In this document: positions 31,435-38,790 of the stretch, in pieces
Layout of the letters: each line of letters opens with the position of its first letter
How positions within the stretch are numbered: the first letter of the stretch is position 1
Source of the DNA: a virus
Virus record (IMG/VR): IMGVR_UViG_3300005511_000008
Coordinates: 1 to 49,875 of that record
Reading direction: 5' to 3' (one strand)
Length of the DNA: 49,875 nucleotides
Made by a program: the position numbers and the translations under genes
Notes under the pieces: model-generated
The model's input: only the letters and a program-made list of their open reading frames with translations
Database searches by the model: none
What the model was told of the DNA's origin: nothing

Positions 31435-32373
31435 CTATTCGGGCTTTGGTGCCATCCCTTCCGGGGACCAAAGAAAACCCGTGCTTTCGATCGCCGCGCG
31501 GAATTCGGCGATGAGGGCCGGCAAGCGTTCAATCAATTTTTCTTTGAGCTCAACCGATTCAACGGATAGTTGGGCATTTGTCGCACCGTGCCAGATGGCC
31601 GCGTTGCGGGCCTTTTCGAATTCCCGTTCTTTCCCCTCGCCCCATGCTGTGGCGACGCGGACGAATTTGGGATTACACATTTGCAGGGCGTACAGGAAAT
31701 CTAGGGCCGATTGCTCGCTATCAAACGGGCATTCATGCCAGCGTTCCGCAAAGCCCCCGAACGTGTATTTCGGCCCATACTGATGCTTTCCCGGCTTGCC
31801 CTGGTCGCTGTGATAGATCGCCAAAACCTCAAAGTCATAGCCGGACGAATTCCCCGGGAACGGTTTGCACGACTCGAGCCATTTAACGAACTTGCGGCCG
31901 GGGGCGTGCTTTATGGGATTGTCCCCGAATTGAACGAAGGTATCAAAAGAACGGGCCTCGCCCTTGCGCTTGCCGTAGTGGTCGCGGTCCCCGGCAAAAT
32001 AGACCGTGTTAGCGAGGTAATGCATGGGGCCATCTGTGCTGCACAAATGCCATTTGATGAGCGGGGCGAGCTCGGGAAACACGCGCGTGATGTCGTCATG
32101 CAAACAACCGCAAGCCTCAACGTCGCGGCGCCCTGGTACGCGGACCTCGCCCGTTATCGCGAAAGTGTTGTGGCCGTTACCGCATTCGTCATCAAAACGC
32201 ATTTCCGCGCGTAGCTGTGCGCCGTGGCCGTAGCCCTGGATTGGTCGCTGGGTCGATATCCAAACTTGCTTGAACCAAAGCCCCGGCGCTTGCCCTGGTT
32301 TCGTTGTCCGATGTGTTAGGCGCCCGGTAACGCCCAAAACGGTCAATTCCCTATCGCTGTCAAATGTCGGCAT
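31435..32373 (-). CDS. Conserved phage protein, unknown function
   Basis: A 312-aa protein. I placed the start at ATG 32373 because GAGG lies 9 bp upstream and a near-identical leader (GAGGAATAAAC) precedes the gene at 31038. Motifs: Cys-Gly-Cys-Leu-His-Asp-Asp, Val-Phe-Pro-Glu-Leu-Ala-Pro-Leu-Ile-Lys-Trp-His, Ser-Thr-Asp-Gly-Pro-Met-His-Tyr-Leu-Ala-Asn-Thr, and a Glu/Arg-rich C-terminal half. The combination Lys-Trp-His-Leu-x-Ser-Thr-Asp-Gly-Pro-Met-His occurs in many tailed phages of proteobacteria, but I know no tested function. Confidence 0.75.
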   Translation of the reverse strand: MPTFDSDRELTVLGVTGRLTHRTTKPGQAPGLWFKQVWISTQRPIQGYGHGAQLRAEMRFDDECGNGHNTFAITGEVRVPGRRDVEACGCLHDDITRVFPELAPLIKWHLCSTDGPMHYLANTVYFAGDRDHYGKRKGEARSFDTFVQFGDNPIKHAPGRKFVKWLESCKPFPGNSSGYDFEVLAIYHSDQGKPGKHQYGPKYTFGGFAERWHECPFDSEQSALDFLYALQMCNPKFVRVATAWGEGKEREFEKARNAAIWHGATNAQLSVESVELKEKLIERLPALIAEFRAAIESTGFLWSPEGMAPKPE

Positions 32374-32468
32374 TTGTTTATTCCTCAGTTGTTCGGCTCT
32401 TGTCACGATTATTCTCAATGCTTAAGATCGGAGTGGAGGCGGGAATTTCTCCCCGCCTCCGGCTACAG

Positions 32469-32558
32469 CTAAGCGAACCAGCGGAGGGTTAGGCGGAACC
32501 AGCGCCTAGCCCTTTTGCTTTTCCATCTCAGCCGCAGCACCAAGCGCAGCTTTCGCAT
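32469..32558 (-). CDS. Arg-rich mini-ORF (tentative)
   Basis: A 29-aa frame starting at ATG 32558 behind an unusually good GGAGGA site. The product is very basic (Arg, Lys, Trp, Leu). It overlaps the 54-aa frame at 32506 in another frame; at most one is the main product. It might be a leader or a membrane-active peptide, or nothing. Confidence 0.3.
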   Translation of the reverse strand: MRKLRLVLRLRWKSKRARRWFRLTLRWFA

Positions 32559-32670
32559 TGCTCAGTCCTCCGATTCCGACACGCGGGATTGCGTGCGGGG
32601 TGCAAGCGCACCGCTCATGACACCGCGCGGCTGTCATGGAGGCTGCGCTGGCGTTATCGGCGAATCTCAT
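32506..32670 (-). CDS. Short ORF behind an operator element (tentative)
   Basis: A 54-aa frame from ATG 32670. AGGTGAG, which is part of the operator-like element at 32681, sits 9 bp upstream and could be its ribosome site. The product is Ala-rich with a few Cys and His residues and resembles nothing I know. Confidence 0.4.
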   Translation of the reverse strand: MRFADNASAASMTAARCHERCACTPHAIPRVGIGGLSNAKAALGAAAEMEKQKG

Positions 32671-32680
32671 TGTAGAAATC

Positions 32681-32695
32681 TCACCTGTTAGTTGA
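32681..32695 (-). promoter_or_regulatory. Operator/stoperator-like element
   Basis: TCAACTAACAGGTGA on the - strand, directly after the stop codon of the gene at 32697. One base differs from the copy at 18756 in the late operon. Reads CTCAAC to GTGA with transcription. Confidence 0.62.
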
Positions 32696-32696
32696 G

Positions 32697-32954
32697 TTAT
32701 TGGGCAAGGCTAGGGCGCGATTGATCCTGCGAGACTGCACAGGAAACGACGCGATAGAATTGGCGGGAATGCCGCAACTTACCTTCCCCGCTACCACGGT
32801 TGCCGAATGCAAGGCGCCGATACATAGCCTCGAAAGCATCTTCCGGTGAGCGCAGCCAGAGTCGCGCAGTCCAATCGCAACCGGTCAACGTTGAACGAAA
32901 ACAGATATCGTAAGCCTTGCGCGGTGCGGGCTTGCCGACGGGCTTAAAGTTCAT
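32697..32954 (-). CDS. Small protein at the head of the second leftward group
   Basis: An 85-aa protein with Cys-Asp-Trp-Thr-Ala-Arg-Leu-Trp-Leu-Arg-Ser-Pro-Glu-Asp-Ala, and basic ends. Not a known family. It has CCGGAG before the ATG and lies just downstream of the promoter at 32985-33012, so it is the first gene under that operator. Confidence 0.55.
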   Translation of the reverse strand: MNFKPVGKPAPRKAYDICFRSTLTGCDWTARLWLRSPEDAFEAMYRRLAFGNRGSGEGKLRHSRQFYRVVSCAVSQDQSRPSLAQ

Positions 32955-32984
32955 AGCGGCGACTCCGGTTTGTTCAATTATTCG

Positions 32985-33012
32985 ACTATGAACCTTGCGG
33001 GCTATAAGTCAA
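32985..33012 (-). promoter_or_regulatory. Leftward promoter, -35 overlapping operator
   Basis: On the - strand: -35 TTGACT (33012-33007), 16-bp spacer, -10 CATAGT (32990-32985). The -35 hexamer overlaps the operator at 33009-33023. It would serve the group from 32954 leftward. Confidence 0.5.
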
Positions 33013-33023
33013 CTGATAGTTGA
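33009..33023. promoter_or_regulatory. Operator, perfect dyad
   Basis: TCAACTGATAGTTGA, a perfect 6-3-6 palindrome and the cleanest copy of the element in the window. Confidence 0.7.
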
Positions 33024-33768
33024 TAAAATAGCCATCGGTTCTTGCGATTATTTTTGCGCCCGTTTGGCGTCTCGGCTCAAAGCCTTGACAGCGCTGGCGC
33101 CTGGTTGGACTCGAGCGATCTGCCGGCCCTGGTCGACGATAGCGGACAACCCTTGCAGCCCCTCGCCCTAGTCGAGAATTCCCATTTAGGAATTGCCTGC
33201 GATCGATTGCACGGGCTGCCCTGATCCATAGGCCTGCCCGTGGTTAGGATGGCAGGGCTGCCCCTCATCTCTCGCCCTATGGCAGGCGCCTAGCCGGCTT
33301 GCCCTGTGCGTTAATCTAGGATCGAAGCGGACAAGGGCGCGCATGATCGGCAGGCCTATGACTGCCCTGCCTACGGGCTGCCCTACTATTCTGCGTTACC
33401 TGGTAGCGATTGCAGTGCACAGGGGCAGGCCTGACCCAATGGCATAGGACAATGTGAGACAGATAATATTCCTATGTATCACAGCGTGTCAGTGCCTCAG
33501 GATCATAGGGCGCCAAACGTGTCTCGGCTTGTGTCATCGGGTATCAGGTTGGCTACGGGTCCCTCCCCCTGCAGTCGCGTTCCGCGGGGGGCGCAGAGCC
33601 GGGGTTTTCGAGAATTTTGGGAATTTCGTCATAGGACACCCGGTGTTTTTCGTAGCGACTTTGAATGTTTTTATCAGGTTGTCTCAGATGCCGGCGTAAG
33701 CGAAAGTCGGAGCGCAGGGCTCGACGCTTAGCGGTAAGCCGCCTCTGCAAGAGAACGGGGGTTTCGTC
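33024..33768. other. Non-coding region with repeated CTGCC/GGCAG words
   Basis: No convincing gene in 745 bp. Short + strand frames exist (for example around 33454-33731), but they have poor starts and odd composition. The middle is full of short GC-rich words in both orientations (see the repeat entry at 33211). It may hold regulatory sequence or an origin-associated region beside the GGTCAC cluster that begins at 33969. Confidence 0.5.
33211..33432. repeat. Dispersed GC-rich repeats, direct and inverted
   Basis: ACGGGCTGCCCT occurs at 33211-33222 and again at 33373-33384, with a near copy at 33254-33263. ATAGGCCTGCC (33228-33238) and GGCAGGCCTAT (33349-33359) are exact inverted copies; GGCAGGCCT recurs at 33424-33432. 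The pattern suggests multiple protein-binding sites or folded RNA. Confidence 0.6.
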
Positions 33769-33951
33769 ATGAAGGATTATCAGAAGCACCTGGAAAAACT
33801 CAGAACGGACGCCGCTGAATGCAGACTGATCTGCGATCTCGCCACAGACCCGGCAAAGCGTGAACTCTTCGACAGACTGGCTCACCATCTCACCACCCTT
33901 GCGGATCTTGTTGAGCAGGAAATGCTGAAGCGAACGCCAATGACCGGCTAA
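33769..33951 (+). CDS. Small helical protein of a rhizobial type
   Basis: A 60-aa all-helical protein with Tyr-Gln-Lys-His-Leu-Glu-Lys-Leu-Arg, Asp-Ala-Ala-Glu-Cys, Leu-Ala-Thr-Asp-Pro-Ala-Lys-Arg, and Leu-Ala-Asp-Leu-Val-Glu-Gln-Glu. I associate small proteins of this pattern with Bradyrhizobium genomes, where many copies occur; function unknown. Its origin may be host rather than phage, carried between the two non-coding blocks. Confidence 0.6.
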   Translation: MKDYQKHLEKLRTDAAECRLICDLATDPAKRELFDRLAHHLTTLADLVEQEMLKRTPMTG

Positions 33952-34275
33952 TTCAACCCGGGACGGGTGGTCACAGCACGGCAAATTTCGCCACGGTGCC
34001 GTGACCGGCTCGAAGCATCTGATTTTATTTTATTATTTGTGGATGGTCACAGTGGTCATAGTGGTCACAGCACATATCCCGCGTATGCGCGCGCTCGTGG
34101 AGGGGTCTGATCCGTAACCGAACGACGTCTGTACGACTCTGGGAAATTTTCGGCCCGCTTTTCCGTGACCACCGTGACCAGGTGTCTTTTTTGACGGCAT
34201 GGCAATGATTTACGCCGGTCACAGCAAGCAAAAACTGCTGTGACCGGTCATAGCAATGCTGTGACCAGGGCGGAT
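33952..34275. other. Candidate replication origin: GGTCAC iteron-like cluster and AT-rich stretch
   Basis: About eleven copies of GGTCAC/GGTCAT occur on both strands in 324 bp (33969, 34001, 34045, 34054, 34063, 34165, 34174, 34217, 34238, 34246, 34259). Some are in 9-bp steps: three in a row at 34045-34070 and two at 34163-34180. Two are in an inverted pair with 12-bp arms, 34215-34226 and 34236-34247. An AT-only run, close to 19 bp, lies at 34021-34039, where strand opening could begin. The primase-helicase gene ends at the right edge. No coding frame is convincing. Confidence 0.6.
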
Positions 34276-36669
34276 TTAGCCTAACAAATCGTCGTCTTCG
34301 GGGACTTCTGAGGCCCATTCAATCGGGCTGCCGACCATTTTTTCGAACTCGGCGCGGCACTCCGCAAGGCGCGGAATCACGTAGAAAAGGTGCCGATTTT
34401 CACCCGTTCGAGGGCGCATTTTTCTGATCGACGGGAAAATCTGATGAACGCGACGTCCGAAAGTCGCGGCGTTGAGCGGATCACCCTGATATCGGCGTCG
34501 TCTCAGCCAGTCCTCGTAATTGAGACGGAAGTCGTCGGTCGTGACCTTGATCGAGGCGTCCTCCCACGTCACTTCGACGTCCTCGAACATCGAATCCCCA
34601 GGCGCGCGGCCGGAAGACAGGATTTCGAACAGCCATTGCTCGATGCCGCGGAGCGAGGCGATTTTCTGATCGCGTAGGCCGGTGGTCATCGGCGGGTTGC
34701 GCACGTCGAAGCCAGTCAGATCGAGGTCGAGCAGATGGTGCAGCAGCGCGGCGCGACCGCCGCGGTGCATTTCCTCGCGCAGCTTGGCAAAGTAGACGGT
34801 GTCGCGCGCCCTGGTGTCGGCCACATTGAGCACGCAGAAACGGCGCTCGTCGAAAGTCGCTGGCACGATCCAGTCTTCGTTCGAACTGATCACGATCCGC
34901 AGCACCGACAGAACTTGAAACGCGTTGATGCCCTTGCTCTCGATCATCACCTGCTCGGACGTGATCAGGTGCTTCAGTTGTCCCTCGGCCTTCTTGTCGC
35001 CGGCCCAGAAGCCTTCTTCGACGTGCAGCAGTAGGGTTTTTTCCTGATGCGCGTTGAAACGACCGATGAGATGTTCGGGGTTCGAGATTTTGGTGTGATG
35101 GTGCGGGAAAAGGCCGCCGACGTAGTCGCCGATCGTGTCTTTGCCCGCGCCTTTGCGGCCCTTCATCACGAGCGCGGTGCCGGGCTTCTCCCACGGGCGT
35201 TGAACCATGTGGGCGAACCAGCGGATCACCCATTGATAGGCGTTTTCGTCGCCGGCACATACGTTTTCGCGCAGGTGGTCGAGGAAGCGCGCGCAGGATG
35301 ACGACGGATCGGGCTCGACAGCGAAGCCCTGCCAATGGTTGTAGGCGCCTTCGGGCCCGCCTTGCGGAGCAAACACGATCCCGTTCGGATAGCTGCGACG
35401 AGCCTTGTGCCGCATCCAAGCCTTGGTGACCGGCTCGGTGGACTTCTCAGTCGCGACCCGATCGTTTTCGTAATAGTTATAGACGTCATGCACCGATCCG
35501 TAGGATGTGGTGCCGTCTTTTTCGAAGGTGAGGATCACCGTCTTGCCTTTTACGAAGGCAACGGCGTGTTGTTTGTTCAGCTTTGCGATCCGCTTCGGCA
35601 CATGGCCGAGCTCGTGATGCACTTCAGCCTGTTTGAGCTTGCGAACGCGCTCCGGCTGCTCGGTAATCGTGCCGGCGCCCTCCCCGAGCAGATCGTCAAC
35701 GTCGTCCGCGACCTCGGGATTCTCGACGTCGTCGCCTTGGTCATCCTCATCGCCGAGATCGTCGAAGGCGTTCATCAATCGAACTTCCTTCGCGGCCGAC
35801 AACAGGGTCGCCATGCGAACGGGTTTGCTCGATTGCCGAAATGAACGCCAAACTCGGCGTTGATCTTCGGGATCGTATTTGTCGGAGGCGGCCGAGAACT
35901 CGACCCAGGCCCTGTAACCCTCTTTGCCGCCGTTGAACTCGTGGTGCAACGCCATGCCGACCTGTAGCCAGCCGTCGCGGTCCTCGCGCCAGGTGTCGGT
36001 CGGCAGGTCCGCCAGGATCTCCTTTGCCTCGGCGATCGAGAGGCCGAGCGCATTGGTGCGGACGTCGGTTTCATCTCTGCTCGGCGGCTCCCAGCCGGCG
36101 ATGCGCGCAGCAGGAATGATCGGGCCGACGCCGAGCTCGACGAGATCCGCGGGCCATTCACGCTCCCATTTGTAGCGCTTGCCGGTGTCGGGGTGGATCG
36201 AGGGCGGCACGACGACCTGCTTGCCAGTGCCGAAGCGCTCGATTTCCCAGGCCCAATGCGCCTTTTTGTCCTTCCCGATGATTTTCTCGGTCGAGTGACG
36301 CAGCTTTTTCGACGGGAATGGTCGATCGGTCAGGAAATATAGATGCCGGCTCTCACCCATCGAGCCCGAGATGACAGATGGCAGCGAACGCGCTCCCGGA
36401 ATGAGTTCGAGCAGCGCGTGCCAGGCCTCATCGGCCTTGTCCGGATCGCGGATGTCGAGGTCGATGCAGTGAAGGTATAAATCGCTGAAAAACGACGGCT
36501 CGCCAAGGCGAACGCCGAGATTATAGCCATCCCGATAGGTCTTCGTGAGGGTGGCGAGTGAAGCGACGCGTTCTGTCGACCAGCTATCGTTGACCGGCGC
36601 TTTCGAACGCGGCCTTAGCCAGTGTAGAGCGAATCCCCAACTCGACAGCCGTTCGGCTTGGTCGAGCAC
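34276..36669 (-). CDS. Primase-polymerase / SF3-type helicase
   Basis: A 797-aa protein. Residues 1-190 look like an archaeo-eukaryotic primase-polymerase (Cys-Ile-Asp-Leu-Asp-Ile-Arg catalytic acids; His-Leu-Tyr-Phe). Residues 205-290 match a PriCT-2 linker domain (Gly-Trp-Leu-Gln-Val-Gly-Met-Ala-Leu). Residues ~440-660 match a DUF5906/D5-type SF3 helicase with Walker A Gly-Arg-Lys-Gly-Ala-Gly-Lys-Asp and a Ser-Ser-Asn-Glu-Asp sensor. A linker between primase and helicase has Asp-Asp-Val-Asp-Asp-Leu-Leu-Gly, and the protein ends Glu-Asp-Asp-Asp-Leu-Leu-Gly. It makes primers and unwinds DNA at the fork. Confidence 0.93.
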   Translation of the reverse strand: MLDQAERLSSWGFALHWLRPRSKAPVNDSWSTERVASLATLTKTYRDGYNLGVRLGEPSFFSDLYLHCIDLDIRDPDKADEAWHALLELIPGARSLPSVISGSMGESRHLYFLTDRPFPSKKLRHSTEKIIGKDKKAHWAWEIERFGTGKQVVVPPSIHPDTGKRYKWEREWPADLVELGVGPIIPAARIAGWEPPSRDETDVRTNALGLSIAEAKEILADLPTDTWREDRDGWLQVGMALHHEFNGGKEGYRAWVEFSAASDKYDPEDQRRVWRSFRQSSKPVRMATLLSAAKEVRLMNAFDDLGDEDDQGDDVENPEVADDVDDLLGEGAGTITEQPERVRKLKQAEVHHELGHVPKRIAKLNKQHAVAFVKGKTVILTFEKDGTTSYGSVHDVYNYYENDRVATEKSTEPVTKAWMRHKARRSYPNGIVFAPQGGPEGAYNHWQGFAVEPDPSSSCARFLDHLRENVCAGDENAYQWVIRWFAHMVQRPWEKPGTALVMKGRKGAGKDTIGDYVGGLFPHHHTKISNPEHLIGRFNAHQEKTLLLHVEEGFWAGDKKAEGQLKHLITSEQVMIESKGINAFQVLSVLRIVISSNEDWIVPATFDERRFCVLNVADTRARDTVYFAKLREEMHRGGRAALLHHLLDLDLTGFDVRNPPMTTGLRDQKIASLRGIEQWLFEILSSGRAPGDSMFEDVEVTWEDASIKVTTDDFRLNYEDWLRRRRYQGDPLNAATFGRRVHQIFPSIRKMRPRTGENRHLFYVIPRLAECRAEFEKMVGSPIEWASEVPEDDDLLG

Positions 36670-36678
36670 GCGGCAGCC

Positions 36679-36984
36679 TTATTTCTTGAAGACGAATGGA
36701 TAAAATTCTTCGATCGTGACGCGCCCGCGGGCCTTTTCCACAATCAGCATCGCCAGCGCTGGCACGCAATGATTCGTGCGGACCGGCTTGCAGATGCCTT
36801 CATGAGTGTAGCCCAGCTTTCCTGCGACAGCTTTCAGGTCGAGCATCCTAGTCCCGCTCTTGCGAACCAGGTTCGGAAAAGCCTTCTTCAGCACATCGTA
36901 AAGCGGGCCGCGCGAGTATTCCCCGGTTTCCGGATCGAGGGTGACGATCGCCACCAATCCGGACTTTTTCTTAGGTTTGGTCAT
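36679..36984 (-). CDS. Small basic protein upstream of the primase-helicase
   Basis: A 101-aa protein: Lys-rich start, a Thr-Leu-Asp-Pro-Glu-Thr-Gly-Glu-Tyr segment, and a helix rich in Arg and Lys followed by an Asp-Leu-Lys-Ala-Val-Ala-Gly-Lys-Leu-Gly-Tyr stretch that could be a helix-turn-helix. It lacks the Leu-Leu-Gly tail. AGGAG precedes the ATG. It is read from the divergent control region near 37.05 kb; a regulator or origin-binding protein fits. Confidence 0.7.
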   Translation of the reverse strand: MTKPKKKSGLVAIVTLDPETGEYSRGPLYDVLKKAFPNLVRKSGTRMLDLKAVAGKLGYTHEGICKPVRTNHCVPALAMLIVEKARGRVTIEEFYPFVFKK

Positions 36985-37053
36985 TCCCGACTCCTGGATA
37001 GTGCGCAGACGCTAGTTGAACACTGTCGAACGAGTCAACCTCGATATTTTTTA

Positions 37054-37068
37054 TCACCTAATAGTTGA
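37054..37068. promoter_or_regulatory. Operator in the divergent replication control region
   Basis: TCACCTAATAGTTGA; on the - strand identical to the operator at 28098. It lies between the genes starting leftward at 36984 and rightward at 37133. TTGACA overlaps its right end, but I see no good -10 partner. Confidence 0.65.
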
Positions 37069-37132
37069 CACTAGGCATTCGATCGTGGTCATGTCGTCTC
37101 ACTGCAAATCACATCACCCGGAGAATCGTCGC

Positions 37133-37600
37133 ATGTCCCTTGAGGCAGCACTCGCCAAACTGACTGAGACTATCGAGAAGAACAATACGCTCCTTGCTGC
37201 CGCCAATGCGCGCGGTGACAAGGCGCTCGCTGCCATCGGTGCCGGCAAGGATACCGGCAAGGACGCGGCCGGCGGCAAGGGTTCCGGCAAGGGCGCCACC
37301 GGCAAGGATTCCGGCAAGGACCCCGCGGGCGGCAAGGAAATCGAAGAGGACGCGTTCAACAAGGCCCTCGCCAAGTATCTCGGCACGGACGACGAAAAGC
37401 TACTCGCCACTCGCAAGGCGTTCTTCAAGAGCGTGCTTGCCAAGGTCGACGCGGCCAACGCGAAGAAGATCAACGCGTCCGATCGCGCCCAGGTCATCGA
37501 ATGGGTCAAGGCCAGCATCAAGGACCCGGAATTCGCGATCCCGAGCGACGAAGCGGGCGACGGCGGCAGTGAGGAAGAGGAAGACGATCTGCTGTCGTAA
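37133..37600 (+). CDS. Acidic-tailed protein with Gly-Lys repeat linker
   Basis: A 155-aa protein; ATG 37133 has GGAGAA upstream. Residues 1-35 form a helix rich in Ala and Glu. About 36-68 is a low-complexity linker built from Gly-Lys-Asp and Gly-Gly-Lys units. The C-terminal part is helical, then ends Ser-Glu-Glu-Glu-Glu-Asp-Asp-Leu-Leu-Ser, close to the Leu-Leu-Gly motif of other early proteins. It is the first gene of the rightward early operon; function unknown, but a DNA-linked role is plausible. Confidence 0.75.
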   Translation: MSLEAALAKLTETIEKNNTLLAAANARGDKALAAIGAGKDTGKDAAGGKGSGKGATGKDSGKDPAGGKEIEEDAFNKALAKYLGTDDEKLLATRKAFFKSVLAKVDAANAKKINASDRAQVIEWVKASIKDPEFAIPSDEAGDGGSEEEEDDLLS

Positions 37601-37603
37601 ATC

Positions 37604-37618
37604 TCAACTGTTTGTTGA
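37604..37618. promoter_or_regulatory. Operator-like element right after a stop codon
   Basis: TCAACTGTTTGTTGA, flanked to a 9-bp perfect inverted repeat AATCTCAAC...GTTGAGATT (37600-37622). It starts at the last base of the preceding stop codon and lies just before a terminator-like hairpin. Confidence 0.6.
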
Positions 37619-37630
37619 GATTCGAGAGGT

Positions 37631-37655
37631 TCCCCGGTGCGGCCGGGGGACTTTT
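37631..37655 (+). terminator. Terminator-like hairpin
   Basis: CCCCGG and CCGGGG arms around TGCGG, followed by GACTTTT. It follows the gene ending at 37600 and the operator-like element at 37604. Confidence 0.5.
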
Positions 37656-37742
37656 CGGCGGAAGGCTGGATACGGGAGAGCGGTCCCTAATCAGCCCTGC
37701 TCGGCGCCCGCGCGGAGCGGGCCGGCCTTCCGCCGAAAAGTC
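37649..37742. repeat. 18-bp perfect inverted repeat with 58-bp interior
   Basis: Arm GACTTTTCGGCGGAAGGC at 37649-37666 and its exact reverse complement at 37725-37742. The interior holds a smaller GC hairpin (GCCCGC/GCGGGC). It has no coding frame of note and sits in the gap between operon genes; a structured RNA, a cruciform or a remnant of a small mobile element are all possible. Confidence 0.75.
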
Positions 37743-37760
37743 GAGAACAGGAGTGGTCAT

Positions 37761-37886
37761 TTGATCGTAGTCGCTTGCGCTGCTGCGCTGGTCGCCGCCG
37801 GCGCCCTACTCACCGAGTCTAAGCGCTTGTTCTTTACGAGCGCGGGCATCGCCGTCGTCATGCTCTGCATGAAATTCCTGCCGTAG
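37761..37886 (+). CDS. Short membrane protein
   Basis: A 41-aa product from TTG 37761 with CAGGAG 7 bp upstream. Two hydrophobic stretches (Ala-Ala-Ala-Leu-Val-Ala-Ala-Gly and Ala-Gly-Ile-Ala-Val-Val-Met-Leu) flank a short Thr-Glu-Ser-Lys-Arg loop. No family recognised. Confidence 0.6.
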   Translation: MIVVACAAALVAAGALLTESKRLFFTSAGIAVVMLCMKFLP

Positions 37887-37900
37887 CGAAGGGGACCCCG

Positions 37901-38134
37901 ATGGAACGCGTTAAAGTCATCAAGAACGCCGAGAAGCCCGAGAGCAAGGAAATCCTTGCCGAGGCGATAGTGCGGATCGGCAAGGCGTTCGACGACCTGC
38001 GCAAGAGCGGTCTCAACGAGCAGGCGATCGTCGTTCTGATCCATCACGAAACCAAAATTTCCATGCGGGACATCCGTACCGTTCTGAAAGCGCTGTCGCA
38101 AATGCGCGGCTGGTACTGCCGTAATCCGTCGTGA
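37901..38134 (+). CDS. Small helical early protein, unknown
   Basis: A 77-aa protein with Lys-Ala-Phe-Asp-Asp-Leu-Arg-Lys-Ser-Gly-Leu-Asn-Glu and Val-Leu-Lys-Ala-Leu-Ser-Gln-Met. The latter part could be a short helix-turn-helix (Ile-Ser-Met-Arg-Asp-Ile-Arg-Thr-Val). Overlaps the next gene by 4 bp. Confidence 0.65.
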   Translation: MERVKVIKNAEKPESKEILAEAIVRIGKAFDDLRKSGLNEQAIVVLIHHETKISMRDIRTVLKALSQMRGWYCRNPS

Positions 38135-38322
38135 ACATTCAGTGGGGCAAGCAGGTTTCGAAGTTGGAGCGGCTTTTGCGCGAACTGCAAGAGGTCGAGA
38201 GCGCTGCTTCGGAAATGCTTCAACGCCCCGACTGCAAACACGGCATCAAGATCGACATGAGCCGGCGACGAATTCGAGACTCGATTTTGTACGTGCAGGC
38301 CTCAATAGCGGAAAGCAAATGA
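38131..38322 (+). CDS. Small helical early protein, unknown
   Basis: A 63-aa charged helical protein (Leu-Glu-Arg-Leu-Leu-Arg-Glu-Leu-Gln-Glu-Val-Glu) from a GTG start that overlaps the previous stop by 4 bp. Not recognised. Confidence 0.6.
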   Translation: MNIQWGKQVSKLERLLRELQEVESAASEMLQRPDCKHGIKIDMSRRRIRDSILYVQASIAESK

Positions 38323-38564
38323 CGCAACTGCTTCTCATCCCGTTGATGCTGGCTCTCGGCGGCTGGGCTTCGCAAGACACGCACGCCGAAAGGCGCCTCC
38401 AAGAGAGGGAACGCGATCGTCCGAAGTTCGAACGGCTGCTCGATCAAGAACTAATCGATCGAGATCGTCTCTACGAGTTCTACATCGAGCAGCAGCACCG
38501 GGAGCGCGAATTGCGATGTCAGAAGCGTTCGATTCGATATCGGTGCCCGGAGGCATATGAATGA
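38319..38564 (+). CDS. Small secreted or membrane-anchored charged protein
   Basis: An 81-aa protein from ATG 38319, 4 bp overlap with the previous gene. The first ~20 residues are hydrophobic and look like a signal peptide or anchor (Leu-Leu-Leu-Ile-Pro-Leu-Met-Leu-Ala-Leu). The rest is highly charged helix rich in Arg and Glu with two Cys near the end (Leu-Arg-Cys-Gln-Lys, Tyr-Arg-Cys-Pro). Function unknown. Confidence 0.6.
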   Translation: MTQLLLIPLMLALGGWASQDTHAERRLQERERDRPKFERLLDQELIDRDRLYEFYIEQQHRERELRCQKRSIRYRCPEAYE

Positions 38565-38788
38565 GACGTTGGCACATTCGCATTCAGCGACGCTGCAACT
38601 ACAACGGCATGTTTCCGCGGAACGATTGGCGCGCCTATCGGGAATTTCTGGTCTGGCCGAAGACGTTCTCGACTAGCGCTGAAGCCGAAGAGTTCATGGA
38701 GCGCTGCTTCACTTTCAAGGGCATCTATGGTCGCAAGATGAGCGCTTCGGTCGTTGACCGCACTATTCCAACGACGGGAGTTCGCTGA
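38561..38788 (+). CDS. Small basic early protein, unknown
   Basis: A 75-aa protein with Arg-Arg-Trp-His-Ile-Arg-Ile-Gln-Arg-Arg-Cys-Asn-Tyr-Asn near the start and Glu-Glu-Phe-Met-Glu-Arg-Cys-Phe in the middle. Overlaps the upstream gene by 4 bp and precedes the DUF2800 gene by 2 bp. No family recognised. Confidence 0.62.
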   Translation: MRRWHIRIQRRCNYNGMFPRNDWRAYREFLVWPKTFSTSAEAEEFMERCFTFKGIYGRKMSASVVDRTIPTTGVR

Positions 38789-38790
38789 TC

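Noticed and set aside
32385-32399. Another possible copy of the operator element before the 31435 gene
   Set aside because: Only about 8 of 15 bases match; similarity is limited to the ribosome site and the leader shared with the gene at 31038.
33454-33731. Short + strand frames in the non-coding block
   Set aside because: Unusual composition, no ribosome site, and no resemblance to a known protein; treated as intergenic.
37240-37340. Direct repeats around GGCAAGG, possibly CRISPR-like or regulatory
   Set aside because: They code in frame for a Gly-Lys linker of the 37133 protein, have no uniform spacers and are not a CRISPR array.
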